Source: Gammaproteobacteria bacterium (GTDB lineage Bacteria > Pseudomonadota > Gammaproteobacteria > Pseudomonadales > Ketobacteraceae). Taken from it: a DNA stretch of 37,241 bases. Made by a program: the position numbers and the translations under genes. The stretch lies in the NCBI GenBank assembly GCA_013178375.1, contig JABLXQ010000057.1:1-37241 (forward strand), in the 5' to 3' direction. The notes under the pieces were generated by a model. It saw only the letters and a list, made by a program, of their open reading frames with translations, made no database searches and was not told the DNA's origin. Position 1 is the first letter of the stretch; every line of letters begins with the position of its first letter. Below, one piece after another: positions 1 through 7,933 of the stretch.

Positions 1-14
1 ACCTATGGCGCTGA

Positions 15-118
15 GAACCACCGAATGGTGGTTCCGATAAATGCGGGGCCGCGTTAGCGACCCCGAATCAGCCGCTTCGAGCGGCTCACACAATTAAAGC
101 CCCCGGCTTTGCCGGGGG
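15..118. repeat. Run of four tandem hairpins
   Basis: Four strong stem-loops lie within 104 bases, separated by short linkers. H1, 15-34, has an 8-bp perfect stem (arms gaaccacc and ggtggttc) with a 4-base loop. H2, 44-65, has a 9-bp stem with one C-A mismatch on the plus strand that becomes a G-U pair on the minus strand. H3, 70-86, has a 7-bp stem (agccgct and agcggct). H4, 100-118, has an 8-bp stem (cccccggc and gccggggg) with a 3-base loop. The wobble pair in H2 suggests that a minus-strand transcript is what folds, which fits a position downstream of the monooxygenase that ends at 202. H4 alone could be its terminator. I do not recognise the set as a known RNA family. Confidence 0.6.
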
Positions 119-120
119 AT
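93..120 (-). terminator. Probable terminator of the flavin monooxygenase gene
   Basis: On the minus strand an 8-bp GC-rich stem with a 3-base loop (118-100) is followed by a short T-containing run reading CTTTAATT. It lies about 80 bases past the stop codon of the monooxygenase. The T-tract is interrupted, so intrinsic termination is likely but not certain. Confidence 0.5.
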
Positions 121-201
121 ATTTACTCACATTTACCGCCATGCGATCAAAATGGTGCGTTTTTAGGCGAAATTAATTCACGACCTGTGCAGGCATTGGC
201 G

Positions 202-1704
202 TCAACCTGCCGCACTGCTCACCCGCGCCGAACTGCGGCCCCGCGCACTGGCCGGACGGCTGAATTCCAGCACGTCGTCCTCGATCTTGCCGAACCGCAG
301 CATGGCCAGATCCAGCGCATAGTTCTGATACAGCTTCCAGGGGGCTCGGGAACCCTGCCGCGGCAATCGCGACAACGCCCGCTGCACATAGCCGGATTTC
401 ATGTCCAGGAACGGCACTTCATGGACCGAGCCTGGCTTCGCCCGTGGCGTGCACTGGCGCACGCCCTTGCGTTCCATTAGCTTGAGCAGGCGGCACAGGT
501 ATTCGCAGGTAATGTCCGCCTTCAGCGTCCAGGACGCATTGGTGTAGCCAAACACCATCGCGAAGTTCGGCAGGTCGCGGAACATCACGCCCTTGTAATT
601 CATGGTTTGGGACATTTCGAACGGCTTGCCATCCACCGCCAGCTGGGTGCCGCCCAACAATTGCAGGTCCAGGCCGGTGGCTGTGATGATGATATCCGCC
701 TCCAGCGTCTTGCCGGATTTCAGCAGGATGCCGTTTTCAGTAAAGCGCTCGATATGATCCGTCACTACCGACGCCTTGCCCTTGCGGATCACCTTGAACA
801 GATCGCCGTTGGGCACCGCGCACAAACGCTCATCCCACGGATTGTAGCTGGGCGTGAAATGCGCCATGTCCACGTTCGGGCCCACCTGACGCTTTACCTG
901 CGACAACAGCAGCCGTTTGATGGTATCGGGCTTGCTGCGCGCCAGCTTGAAAAAGCCCATCTGGAAACCGACATTGCGGGTGCGCGCCATGCGGTACACC
1001 AGCTTGTCCGGCAGATAGCGGCGCAGTTTGTTGGAAAGCTTGTCTTCCAGCGGCACCGACGCCACATAACTCGGCGACCGCTGCAGCATGGTGACATGGG
1101 CCGCCTTGTCAGTCATGGCCGGCACCAACGTAACCGCCGTGGCGCCGCTGCCGATCACCACCACGCGCTTGCCGCTGTAATCCAGATCTTCCGGCCAGTG
1201 CTGCGGATGAATGACGGTGCCCTTGAACTGCTCGCGACCTTCGAAATGGGGAGTAAAGCCCGCTGCGTAGTTGTAATAGCCGGTGCAACCCAGCAGGAAA
1301 TTGCAGCGCATCTGCACGGTTTCGCCGCTGTCGGTGCGCAACACTTCCACCGTCCATTGCGCCTGGTCGCTGGACCAGTCCGCCCGAATCACTTTGTGCC
1401 CATAACGGATCTTGCGATCAACCTTGTGCTCGGCGGCGGTGTCGCGAATGTAATCGCGGATCGAGGCGCCGTCCGCAATGGCTTTGGGATTGGTCCAGGG
1501 TTTGAAGTTGTAGCCCAGGGTGTACATGTCGGAATCGGAGCGGATGCCGGGGTAACGGAACAGATCCCAGGTTCCGCCCATGGCGTTGCGGCCTTCCAGG
1601 ATCGCGAAGGTCTTGTTGGGGCAATCCCGCCGCAAATGGCAGGCTGCGCCAATACCGGACAGGCCCGCGCCAATGATCAGAACATCAACGTATTCAATGG
1701 ACAT
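202..1704 (-). CDS. Flavin-containing / Baeyer-Villiger-type monooxygenase
   Basis: The 500-residue protein should use FAD, NADPH and O2 to oxygenate a carbonyl or a long hydrophobic substrate in the cytoplasm. An N-terminal FAD Rossmann motif GxGxxG is at residues 12-17. The Baeyer-Villiger fingerprint FxGxxxHxxxWP is complete at 160-171 (Phe160, Gly162, His166, Trp170, Pro171). The NADPH motif GSGATA is at 185-190. The sequence is close to the EthA/AlmA branch. AlmA-like enzymes take part in long-chain alkane oxidation in marine hydrocarbon degraders, but the substrate cannot be read from sequence. The last 15 or so residues are Ser/Ala/Arg-rich and look like a loose tail. It starts with ATG, stands alone on the minus strand, and has a repeat-containing upstream region. 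Confidence 0.9.
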   Translation of the reverse strand: MSIEYVDVLIIGAGLSGIGAACHLRRDCPNKTFAILEGRNAMGGTWDLFRYPGIRSDSDMYTLGYNFKPWTNPKAIADGASIRDYIRDTAAEHKVDRKIRYGHKVIRADWSSDQAQWTVEVLRTDSGETVQMRCNFLLGCTGYYNYAAGFTPHFEGREQFKGTVIHPQHWPEDLDYSGKRVVVIGSGATAVTLVPAMTDKAAHVTMLQRSPSYVASVPLEDKLSNKLRRYLPDKLVYRMARTRNVGFQMGFFKLARSKPDTIKRLLLSQVKRQVGPNVDMAHFTPSYNPWDERLCAVPNGDLFKVIRKGKASVVTDHIERFTENGILLKSGKTLEADIIITATGLDLQLLGGTQLAVDGKPFEMSQTMNYKGVMFRDLPNFAMVFGYTNASWTLKADITCEYLCRLLKLMERKGVRQCTPRAKPGSVHEVPFLDMKSGYVQRALSRLPRQGSRAPWKLYQNYALDLAMLRFGKIEDDVLEFSRPASARGRSSARVSSAAG

Positions 1705-2061
1705 ATTGGAAACAACCCTTCTGTTTGAAACCGGCTGGCCTGTGCAATCAGGCCTGGATTTCTGTCGTCATTCGGCAGTCAACTGCCTGGGTGGCAGTCA
1801 TCAGCGTAGTAATCATCCTAGCAATCAGGCTGGCCGCGCGGAGGCGCCGCAGCGCCGGCAACCCCTGTCGCCCGGACAAAGGCAGCCTGATCCAGGGGCC
1901 ATTGTGCAGATCTGAGGCGCCAGGTAGCCAGTGTGTATTCCGACAAAATCAGGGCAGGCTGTCACGGATTAACACAGTTGATTTAATTTCAGACACCCAC
2001 AGGAATGCAGCGCGCGCGAAAGCCCAACGCTGAAATCAGAGGCAATAAAGGAAACAAAAGA
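1705..2061. other. Non-coding stretch between monooxygenase and tRNA genes
   Basis: These 357 bases hold no convincing gene; the short frames here have atypical composition and no homology I recognise. The left part must carry the promoter of the minus-strand monooxygenase and contains the GGCAGTCA repeat at 1774-1800. The right part is the downstream end of the minus-strand tRNA-Gly/tRNA-Cys unit. Directly after the tRNA-Cys CCA end the minus strand reads a T-rich run, TCTTTTGTTTCCTTT, with no clear stem before it apart from the tRNA itself. Confidence 0.6.
1774..1800. promoter_or_regulatory. Candidate operator: GGCAGT palindrome plus repeat
   Basis: The palindrome GGCAGTCAACTGCC (1774-1787) has perfect 6-base arms around a 2-base centre. 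The octamer GGCAGTCA recurs at 1793-1800, exactly 19 bases after its first copy. The site lies 70-96 bases upstream of the monooxygenase start codon, where a repressor or activator site would be expected. Its role is inferred from symmetry and position only. Confidence 0.4.
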
Positions 2062-2136
2062 TGGAGGCGCGAGCCGGAGTCGAACCGGCCTACAACGGAT
2101 TTGCAATCCGCGGCATAACCGCTTTGCTATCGCGCC
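2062..2136 (-). tRNA. tRNA-Cys (GCA)
   Basis: The minus strand reads a complete 75-base tRNA with encoded CCA. The acceptor arm GGCGCGA pairs with TCGCGCC, the anticodon loop is TTGCAAA (anticodon GCA), and the T loop is GTTCGACTC. The discriminator base is U73, a typical cysteine identity element. It follows tRNA-Gly by 33 bases, as in the pgsA-linked tRNA cluster of pseudomonads. Confidence 0.97.
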
Positions 2137-2169
2137 ATCGGGGTGAAACAAAAGAAGAGATGAAAAACC

Positions 2170-2245
2170 TGGAGCGGGTAACGAGGCTCGAACTCGTGAC
2201 CTCGACCTTGGCAAGGTCGCGCTCTACCAACTGAGCTATACCCGC
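2170..2245 (-). tRNA. tRNA-Gly (GCC)
   Basis: The minus strand reads a 76-base cloverleaf beginning GCGGGTATAGCTCAG and ending CCCGCTCCA with encoded CCA. The anticodon is GCC in the loop TTGCCAA. It lies between pgsA and tRNA-Cys on the same strand and is probably cotranscribed with them. Confidence 0.97.
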
Positions 2246-2262
2246 TTTACCAAAAGCTCACG

Positions 2263-2292
2263 CTTTGTGGGTTGCCTATTCTACCCACAAAG
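2263..2292. repeat. Perfect 10-bp stem-loop between pgsA and tRNA-Gly
   Basis: Arms CTTTGTGGGT (2263-2272) and ACCCACAAAG (2283-2292) are perfect complements around a 10-base loop. On the minus strand the hairpin lies 58 bases after the pgsA stop and 18 bases before the mature 5' end of tRNA-Gly. It has no following T-tract, so it may be a processing or attenuation structure rather than a simple terminator. Confidence 0.55.
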
Positions 2293-2349
2293 CCTTTCGA
2301 GTCAACCCAAATAAAAGCGTTATGTTCTCAATGGGTTGGCTCGATTTGA

Positions 2350-2928
2350 TCATTCTTTCAGGTCGGGCCAGGCGGCTTTCAGATACAGCAGCATCGACCA
2401 CAATGTCAGAACGGTGGCCGCATACAGCAGCAGGTAGGCCAGCCACACTACCCAGTTGCCGACATCAGGCGCATTGGCGATCAACCCGGTGATGGCAATC
2501 ATCTGCACCGTGGTTTTCACCTTGCCGATATAGGACACCGCCACACTGGCCCGCTTGCCCAGTTCCGCCATCCATTCCCGCAAGGCGGAAATGGTGATCT
2601 CGCGGCCGATGATCACCATCGCCGGGATCGTCAGCAGGAAGTTGTTGTGCCCTTCCACCAGCGCCACCAGCGCCACCGCCACCATCAGCTTGTCGGCGAC
2701 CGGGTCCAGAAACGCACCCAGCTTGGTCATCTGTCCCCACTTGCGCGCCAGATAGCCATCGACCCAGTCGGTTGCACCGGCCAGGGCAAAGATGATGGCC
2801 GCCACCAGGGGGCTCCAATCGAAACGCAGGAAATAGATGAGAACGAACACCGGAATCATGACGATACGCGACAGCGTCAGCAGATTGGGGATGGTGAGAT
2901 GGGCCGGTCGGCTGGCGACTTCCTGCAT
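2350..2928 (-). CDS. pgsA: CDP-diacylglycerol--glycerol-3-phosphate 3-phosphatidyltransferase
   Basis: PgsA makes phosphatidylglycerol phosphate from CDP-diacylglycerol and glycerol-3-phosphate in the inner membrane, the committed step to phosphatidylglycerol and cardiolipin. The 192-residue protein carries the CDP-alcohol phosphatidyltransferase signature DGxxARx8GxxxDxxxD at residues 57-79, with Asp57, Gly58, Ala61, Arg62, Gly71, Asp75 and Asp79 all present and Asp54 just before it. Several hydrophobic segments (about 22-34, 40-52, 82-90, 95-106, 157-182) fit a polytopic protein. Length matches the family. It follows uvrC by 49 bases on the same strand, in the usual gacA-uvrC-pgsA order. 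Confidence 0.96.
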   Translation of the reverse strand: MQEVASRPAHLTIPNLLTLSRIVMIPVFVLIYFLRFDWSPLVAAIIFALAGATDWVDGYLARKWGQMTKLGAFLDPVADKLMVAVALVALVEGHNNFLLTIPAMVIIGREITISALREWMAELGKRASVAVSYIGKVKTTVQMIAITGLIANAPDVGNWVVWLAYLLLYAATVLTLWSMLLYLKAAWPDLKE

Positions 2929-2977
2929 GAATCAGTCTCGGTTAGGCACATCAGTGCTCGGTTGGAATCGGCCTAGT

Positions 2978-4792
2978 CTAAACGTTGTGCAGGGCGGCAT
3001 AAATGTCTTCGGCAATTTTCTTGCTGATTCCGGGAACCCGTGCAATTTCAGACTGGCTGGCCCGGGAAAGCCCTTGCAAACCGCCGAAATGGCTGAGAAG
3101 TTCGCGCCGGCGTTTGGGGCCGATACCTGGAATGTCCTCCAGCACCGACGTGGTTCGCTTCTTCTCCCGCCGCGCACGATGGCCGGAGATAGCGAAACGG
3201 TGAGCCTCGTCGCGAATATGCTGGATCAAATGCAGCGCAGGGGAATCCCGCTCCAGCCCAAACCCGGCGCCAGAATCTTCCAGAAACAGGGTTTCCAGTC
3301 CCGGCTTGCGGGTTTCACCCTTGGCGATGCCGAGAATCTGCACACCCTGGATCTGCAGGTCCGACAGCACCTGCCGCGCCTGTTTCAGCTGGCCCTTGCC
3401 ACCGTCGATGATCAACACGTCGGGCAGCTTGGCCTCGCCTTTTTTCAGTCGGGTGTAGCGGCGCTGCAATGCCTGGTTCATGGCGGCGTAATCGTCGCCG
3501 GCCTGGATGTCTTCAATATTGAAGCGGCGGTACTGGGTTTTCACCGGCCCGGAATGCTCGAATACCACACAGCTGGCCACGGTGCCTTCGCCCATTGTGT
3601 GGGAAATGTCGAAGCATTCCAGTCGCTGGGGAATTTCATCCAGCCGCAATGCATCGCGCAGGGATTCAAAGCGCTGGAACAGGTTTTCGCGATTCGCCAG
3701 ATGGCTGGCCAGGTATTGCTCGGCGTTGGTCTGGGCCAGACGCTGCCACCCGGCCCGCGCCCCGCGTCCACCCACGGTAATCGTCAGGTTGCGACCTTCT
3801 TCCTGCTGCAGCGCGGCAATCAGCGCGTCGGCGGATTCGAATTTCTCCGGCACCAGGATTTGCTGCGGCAGGTCACGCCCGGCCTTGTTGCCCAGGTAAT
3901 ATTGCGGCACGAACGCTTCCAGCACCTCGGCAACGGTTTCTTCCGCCTGCAATGACGGAAAATAACTCTTGTGGCCCAGCACCCGGCCGCCGCGCACATA
4001 AATGATCTGCACGCAGGCGATGCCGGACTGGATCGCCACGCCAAACACGTCGGCATTGCCGGCATCATTTTCCACAAACTGTTGCGACTGCACATGGGTC
4101 AGCGCGGCCAGCTGGTCGCGCAATTCTGCCGCCTGTTCAAACTGCAGGTTCTCTGCAGCGCTGTGCATTTCACGGTTCAGTTCGGCATGGATCTCGGAAT
4201 TCTTGCCTTCCAGGAACATCATGGTGTGACGCACGTCGGCGGCGTATTCCTCTTCACTGATCAGCCCCACGCAGGGCGCCTTGCAACGGCCGATCTGGTG
4301 TTGCAGACAGGGGCGCGAGCGGTTTTTGTAGAAGCTGTCCTCGCACTGCCGCACCTTGAAGATTTTCTGCAGGATACTCAGGGTTTCCCGCACCGCCACT
4401 GCGCTGGGGAACGGGCCGAAGAAACGTCCCGGCAGATTTTTCGCGCCGCGATAATAGGCCAGACGCGGAAATTCCTGCTTCGACAGATAAATGTAGGGAT
4501 AGGATTTGTCGTCCCGCAGCAGAATGTTGAACGGCGGCTTGAGAGACTTGATCAGCGTCTGTTCCAGCAGCAGCGCTTCGGTTTCGCTCAAGGTGACAGT
4601 GACTTCGATGTGTTCGATTTTCTGCACCAGCGCCCGCGTTTTCGGCGACTGCTGGTTGCCGCGAAAATAGGAACTGACGCGGTTCTTCAGGTTTTTGGCT
4701 TTGCCGACATACAACACCTCACCGTCAACACCCAGCATGCGGTAAACACCGGGGTGCGTGGTAAGGGATTGCAGAAACGCGTCAATATCGAT
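2978..4792 (-). CDS. uvrC: Excinuclease ABC subunit C, probable ATC or ATT start
   Basis: UvrC makes both incisions in nucleotide excision repair after UvrAB marks damage. The GIY-YIG nuclease domain is N-terminal (GVY at 15-17 and YVG at 28-30 in this numbering), followed by a Cys-rich segment, a UVR domain that binds UvrB, an RNase H-like nuclease and C-terminal helix-hairpin-helix repeats. The first ATG in frame is at 4738, but starting there removes the catalytic GVY tyrosine and the helix that all UvrC proteins have. The frame stays open to a stop at 4807-4805. Codons between contain no ATG, GTG or TTG. An ATC at 4792-4790, six bases after an AGG within GGCAGGT, or an ATT at 4786-4784, gives a normal N-terminus ([18 protein letters not shown]), 604 or 602 residues, near the usual 600-610. 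It lies 27 bases after gacA. Confidence 0.9.
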   Translation of the reverse strand: MDIDAFLQSLTTHPGVYRMLGVDGEVLYVGKAKNLKNRVSSYFRGNQQSPKTRALVQKIEHIEVTVTLSETEALLLEQTLIKSLKPPFNILLRDDKSYPYIYLSKQEFPRLAYYRGAKNLPGRFFGPFPSAVAVRETLSILQKIFKVRQCEDSFYKNRSRPCLQHQIGRCKAPCVGLISEEEYAADVRHTMMFLEGKNSEIHAELNREMHSAAENLQFEQAAELRDQLAALTHVQSQQFVENDAGNADVFGVAIQSGIACVQIIYVRGGRVLGHKSYFPSLQAEETVAEVLEAFVPQYYLGNKAGRDLPQQILVPEKFESADALIAALQQEEGRNLTITVGGRGARAGWQRLAQTNAEQYLASHLANRENLFQRFESLRDALRLDEIPQRLECFDISHTMGEGTVASCVVFEHSGPVKTQYRRFNIEDIQAGDDYAAMNQALQRRYTRLKKGEAKLPDVLIIDGGKGQLKQARQVLSDLQIQGVQILGIAKGETRKPGLETLFLEDSGAGFGLERDSPALHLIQHIRDEAHRFAISGHRARREKKRTTSVLEDIPGIGPKRRRELLSHFGGLQGLSRASQSEIARVPGISKKIAEDIYAALHNV

Positions 4793-4819
4793 GGGACACC
4801 TGCCTTAGGGAAAGCACGC

Positions 4820-5479
4820 TCACAGGTTGTTGGGCAGGGATTCCACATCCAGCATGCCGTGACGCACGGCCAGCAGGGTCAGTTCCACGTCGCTGTTGAT
4901 GCCCAGTTTTTCAAACAGGCGGTAACGGTAGCTGTTGACCGTCTTGGGGCTCAGAAACAGCTTGTCCGAGATTTCCTGCACTTTCTGGCAGTTCACGATC
5001 ATCAGGGCAATCTGCATTTCGCGCTCGGACAGCTGATCGAACGGCGACGCCTCGGCTTCGGTGCGGAACGGTTTCAGTGCCAGCTGCTGGGCCACGTCGG
5101 GGGAAATGTAACGCTGGCCGGAATGCACCAGACGGATCGCCTTCACCATTTCATCCAGCGCCGCGCCTTTTGTGAGATAACCGGAGGCACCGGCCTGCAG
5201 GAAGCGCGATGGAAAAGGCTCCTCGCCGCAGGCCGTCACCGCAATCACGCGCACATCGGCGTTCTGTCGCAGCAGCTTGCGGGTGGCTTCCAGCCCGCCG
5301 ATGCCGGGCATCTTCGCATCCATCAGCACCACGTCGGGCGCCGCATCGCGGATCAGCTTGAGAGCGTCCTCGCCGGTAGCGGCTTCCCCCACCACCTTGA
5401 GACCGGCCACATCGGCCAGCATGCGGGAAATACCGGTCCGCACCAGATCATGGTCATCGACGATGAAAATCTTGATCAC
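4820..5479 (-). CDS. gacA: Response regulator GacA (UvrY/SirA family)
   Basis: GacA is the DNA-binding partner of the sensor kinase GacS. In gammaproteobacteria it activates small RNAs that titrate RsmA/CsrA. The 219-residue protein has a receiver domain with acidic Asp8/Asp9, phosphoacceptor Asp54 in VVLMDAKMPG and Lys104 in YLTKG. A LuxR-type helix-turn-helix follows (about 150-212), with recognition segment LFLSPKTVNSYRYRLFEKLGI. Similarity to Pseudomonas GacA runs over the whole length. The start is GTG at 5479, preceded by GGAG seven bases upstream; it gives the standard MIK-type N-terminus. GacS and the Rsm small RNAs are not in this window. It heads a likely gacA-uvrC-pgsA unit. Confidence 0.96.
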   Translation of the reverse strand: MIKIFIVDDHDLVRTGISRMLADVAGLKVVGEAATGEDALKLIRDAAPDVVLMDAKMPGIGGLEATRKLLRQNADVRVIAVTACGEEPFPSRFLQAGASGYLTKGAALDEMVKAIRLVHSGQRYISPDVAQQLALKPFRTEAEASPFDQLSEREMQIALMIVNCQKVQEISDKLFLSPKTVNSYRYRLFEKLGINSDVELTLLAVRHGMLDVESLPNNL

Positions 5480-5612
5480 GTAACGCTCCGTTGAAATGAG
5501 GGGCCGTCAGGGAATCATGGCCGTAAGATCCAGTCATTTTAACCCATTTTGAGCGGGGTTGAATTCATGCTTTCGGCTAATTGTGCGGCCCAGGTTTTAC
5601 CCCGCCGCGCAT

Positions 5613-7721
5613 TCAACCGCACTGGCTGCGCAGGTAACGGCAGACCGAATCCCCCGGCACGTCGACAAGGCATTGATCCCACAAGGCGGCAGCCCTTTCA
5701 AAACGCCCCTGACGATACAGCTCCAGGGCCTCCATATGCGAGGACAGGGTCGAGCGCTTGGCGGCACGCAGGGCCGGCGCGTCGGCATTCAGCACCTCGA
5801 ACAGGCGCACCGGTTCCTTGCGCCCACGCACGGTGACCTCGCCCAGCTCGCGCACTTCGAACGCGGCATCCGCCGCAATCGCCGCCCGGGTATGCTCAGA
5901 GATGATGATGCGGGCGCCAAACAGCTTGGTCAGTTCCTGCAACCGCGACGCGACATTGACGTTATCACCCAACACGGTGGAATCCATGCGATCGCTGGAC
6001 CCGACGGTGCCGATGATCACCGGCCCGCTGTTGATGCCGATGCCGATATCGATGGGCGCGTAGCCGGAACGGGCGCGGTGCTGGTTGTACACCGCCACTT
6101 CCGCATGCATGTCGATGGCGGCCATCACGGCGTCGTGGGCGCTGCGGGTGATGGGCTCGTAGCCGTGTTCGTGCTCGAACAGTGCCATCACGCCATCGCC
6201 CAGGAACTTGTCGATAAAGCCGTTGTGCTGGTGAATCACCTTGTCGAGCCGGGCGAAGCAGGCATTGAGAAAGTTCAGCAGTTCCTGCGGTGTCAGCGTT
6301 TCCGACAGCGACGTGAAGCCACGAATATCCGCGAACAACACCGAAATCTCATCATGCTCGGCCTTGCCCAGCTGGATGTTCTCGATACCTTCGCGGGCGA
6401 TCCGGCGCAGGAACTGTTTGGGCACGAATTTCTCGAACATCTGCGCCATGGACACCAGCCGGCGGGAATGGGCCAACTGTAAATTCAGCGCGGTTTCCCG
6501 TTCGGCCCGCAGCAGGTTGATCCGGTCCGCCAGCGCGAACGAGAACAGCAGCACCTGGATGGTGGTGCCAATCTGGAACACATAGGCGCCCACCCACCAG
6601 GAATGAATGAAGTTGAAACTGTTCAGCACCCACACCAGGATCGACACCAGCACACCCAGCCAGGCCAGCAGGTAATAACGCGCCGCCTTGAATCCGCGCT
6701 GCAGACACAGCGACGCCGCAATCACCACCGAAACTACCGCCAGCAGATACTGCACCGACAGTACCGATGCCGCGATATAGTGATCCGCTACCACCACCAC
6801 CGGAAAACAGGCGATGCTGGTCAGGATCAGAAATGCGATCACATAGTTGATCAGGCGCGTATTTTTCGGCGTATTCAGGAAGCTGCGGGCGAACAGCAGC
6901 ACGAACAGCACACCCAGTTCGGCAAACACCAGATTGCTTTTGTTGTTCCACCAGATCCGCTCCGGCCACAGGTACTCGAACCCCACCCCTTTGATCGACA
7001 CCGCGAATCCGAACACGCACACCAAATAGCACACGTAGACGATGTAGCTATTGTCGCGGATCGACAGGTAAATAAAGCCGTTGTAGAAAATCATGATCAG
7101 CAGCACGCCGTAGAAAATCCCTTCCAGCAGCGAATCGTGATGCTCGTTTTCCAGATAACGCGCGCTGGACCAGAGTGTGGCGGGAATCTGCAGGGTGCCG
7201 TTGGTCTTCACCCGCAGGTACAGCGTGGTGGGCTGACGGGATGGCAACTGAAATGCAAACAGCACAGCATGATGCGACACGGAACGCTGCGAAAACGGAA
7301 TCGAATCACCGGAGCGCTGACGAACCCAGTGGCCATCGTCATTGGGAACGTAAAGGTCAATCTCGTCGATGGCTCGGCCAAGCCCGGCGATTTCCAGCAC
7401 CCAGGCAGTGCGGATGCGGTCCGCGCTGTTCACTTCCAGACGCAACCAGTACACGGCATCCACATAACCAAACGCCAGCGTCTCCTCCTGATTCGGCTGG
7501 AACAGGATGCCTGAATCCGGGCGCACCATATCCGCAATGGTCCATTCGCCCCTGCTGTCGTGGACATAGGCCAGATGGGTGGCTAACGGATAGTGCCCCA
7601 CCTCCTCCTGCACCGTCAGCGCCTGCGATGGCGAAGCCTGTGCGAAACCGGCCAGCACGCAGAACAACAGACACAACAACGGCGGAAGCAAGCGTGGCAA
7701 GCCGCGTTGACTTCCTAACAT
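5613..7721 (-). CDS. 7TM-receptor class III adenylate cyclase
   Basis: This membrane receptor probably makes cAMP in response to an extracytoplasmic ligand. Counting from the ATG at 7721 (702 residues), there is a signal peptide (about 1-29), a periplasmic 7TMR-DISMED2-like beta domain (about 35-190), seven hydrophobic helices (about 200-405), a linker and a class III cyclase domain (about 455-645), ending in a TPR-like tail. Metal-binding aspartates are Asp465 in LFADIRGFT and Asp509 in FLGDGVMALF. Asn589 and Arg593 in NVASRL are the transition-state residues. Lys505 and Thr582 occupy the base-specifying positions, the Lys/Thr pair of class IIIb adenylate cyclases, so ATP is the likelier substrate than GTP. 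A TTG at 7760 would add 13 residues before the signal peptide and is less likely. Confidence 0.88.
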   Translation of the reverse strand: MLGSQRGLPRLLPPLLCLLFCVLAGFAQASPSQALTVQEEVGHYPLATHLAYVHDSRGEWTIADMVRPDSGILFQPNQEETLAFGYVDAVYWLRLEVNSADRIRTAWVLEIAGLGRAIDEIDLYVPNDDGHWVRQRSGDSIPFSQRSVSHHAVLFAFQLPSRQPTTLYLRVKTNGTLQIPATLWSSARYLENEHHDSLLEGIFYGVLLIMIFYNGFIYLSIRDNSYIVYVCYLVCVFGFAVSIKGVGFEYLWPERIWWNNKSNLVFAELGVLFVLLFARSFLNTPKNTRLINYVIAFLILTSIACFPVVVVADHYIAASVLSVQYLLAVVSVVIAASLCLQRGFKAARYYLLAWLGVLVSILVWVLNSFNFIHSWWVGAYVFQIGTTIQVLLFSFALADRINLLRAERETALNLQLAHSRRLVSMAQMFEKFVPKQFLRRIAREGIENIQLGKAEHDEISVLFADIRGFTSLSETLTPQELLNFLNACFARLDKVIHQHNGFIDKFLGDGVMALFEHEHGYEPITRSAHDAVMAAIDMHAEVAVYNQHRARSGYAPIDIGIGINSGPVIIGTVGSSDRMDSTVLGDNVNVASRLQELTKLFGARIIISEHTRAAIAADAAFEVRELGEVTVRGRKEPVRLFEVLNADAPALRAAKRSTLSSHMEALELYRQGRFERAAALWDQCLVDVPGDSVCRYLRSQCG

Positions 7722-7779
7722 GGGTTCGTCATTTTCCGGATGCGCGTAGCACCGCCTCAAATTGGGGGCAAAGACAGAT

Positions 7780-7859
7780 CAGTGTGCGAACGTTAAAGCG
7801 AGCACACTGAAGTATAGTAGTGGTTCACACTGGCTACCATTTGATCAGGCAAGTGTGCG
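7780..7859. promoter_or_regulatory. Cluster of four AGTGTG half-sites in a divergent promoter region
   Basis: The octamers CAGTGTGC (7780-7787) and GCACACTG (7802-7809) form a perfect inverted repeat with a 14-base spacer. A second pair, CACACT (7826-7831) and AGTGTGCG (7852-7859), repeats the same half-site in inverted orientation. All four lie in the 212-base gap between the minus-strand cyclase gene and the plus-strand GIY-YIG gene. The pattern suits binding by a dimeric regulator at one or both promoters. The regulator is unknown. Confidence 0.45.
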
Positions 7860-7933
7860 CCAATCCATGCTAGTCTTGCTATATATATCAATTGTTTGCA
7901 TCCTCTTTATAAGTACGTTTCGAGAAAGCGCTC

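Noticed and set aside
607-1728. 373-codon plus-strand frame opposite the monooxygenase
   Set aside because: The minus-strand protein has intact FAD, NADPH and Baeyer-Villiger motifs; the antisense frame has none.
4838-4846. KOPS-like octamer GGGCAGGG, with others at about 11709 and, on the other strand, 17737
   Set aside because: Too few copies with mixed orientation in 37 kb to infer replichore direction or an FtsK loading site.
3971-5494. 507-codon plus-strand frame opposite uvrC and gacA
   Set aside because: Both minus-strand genes are unambiguous and conserved; the antisense product has shadow-like composition.
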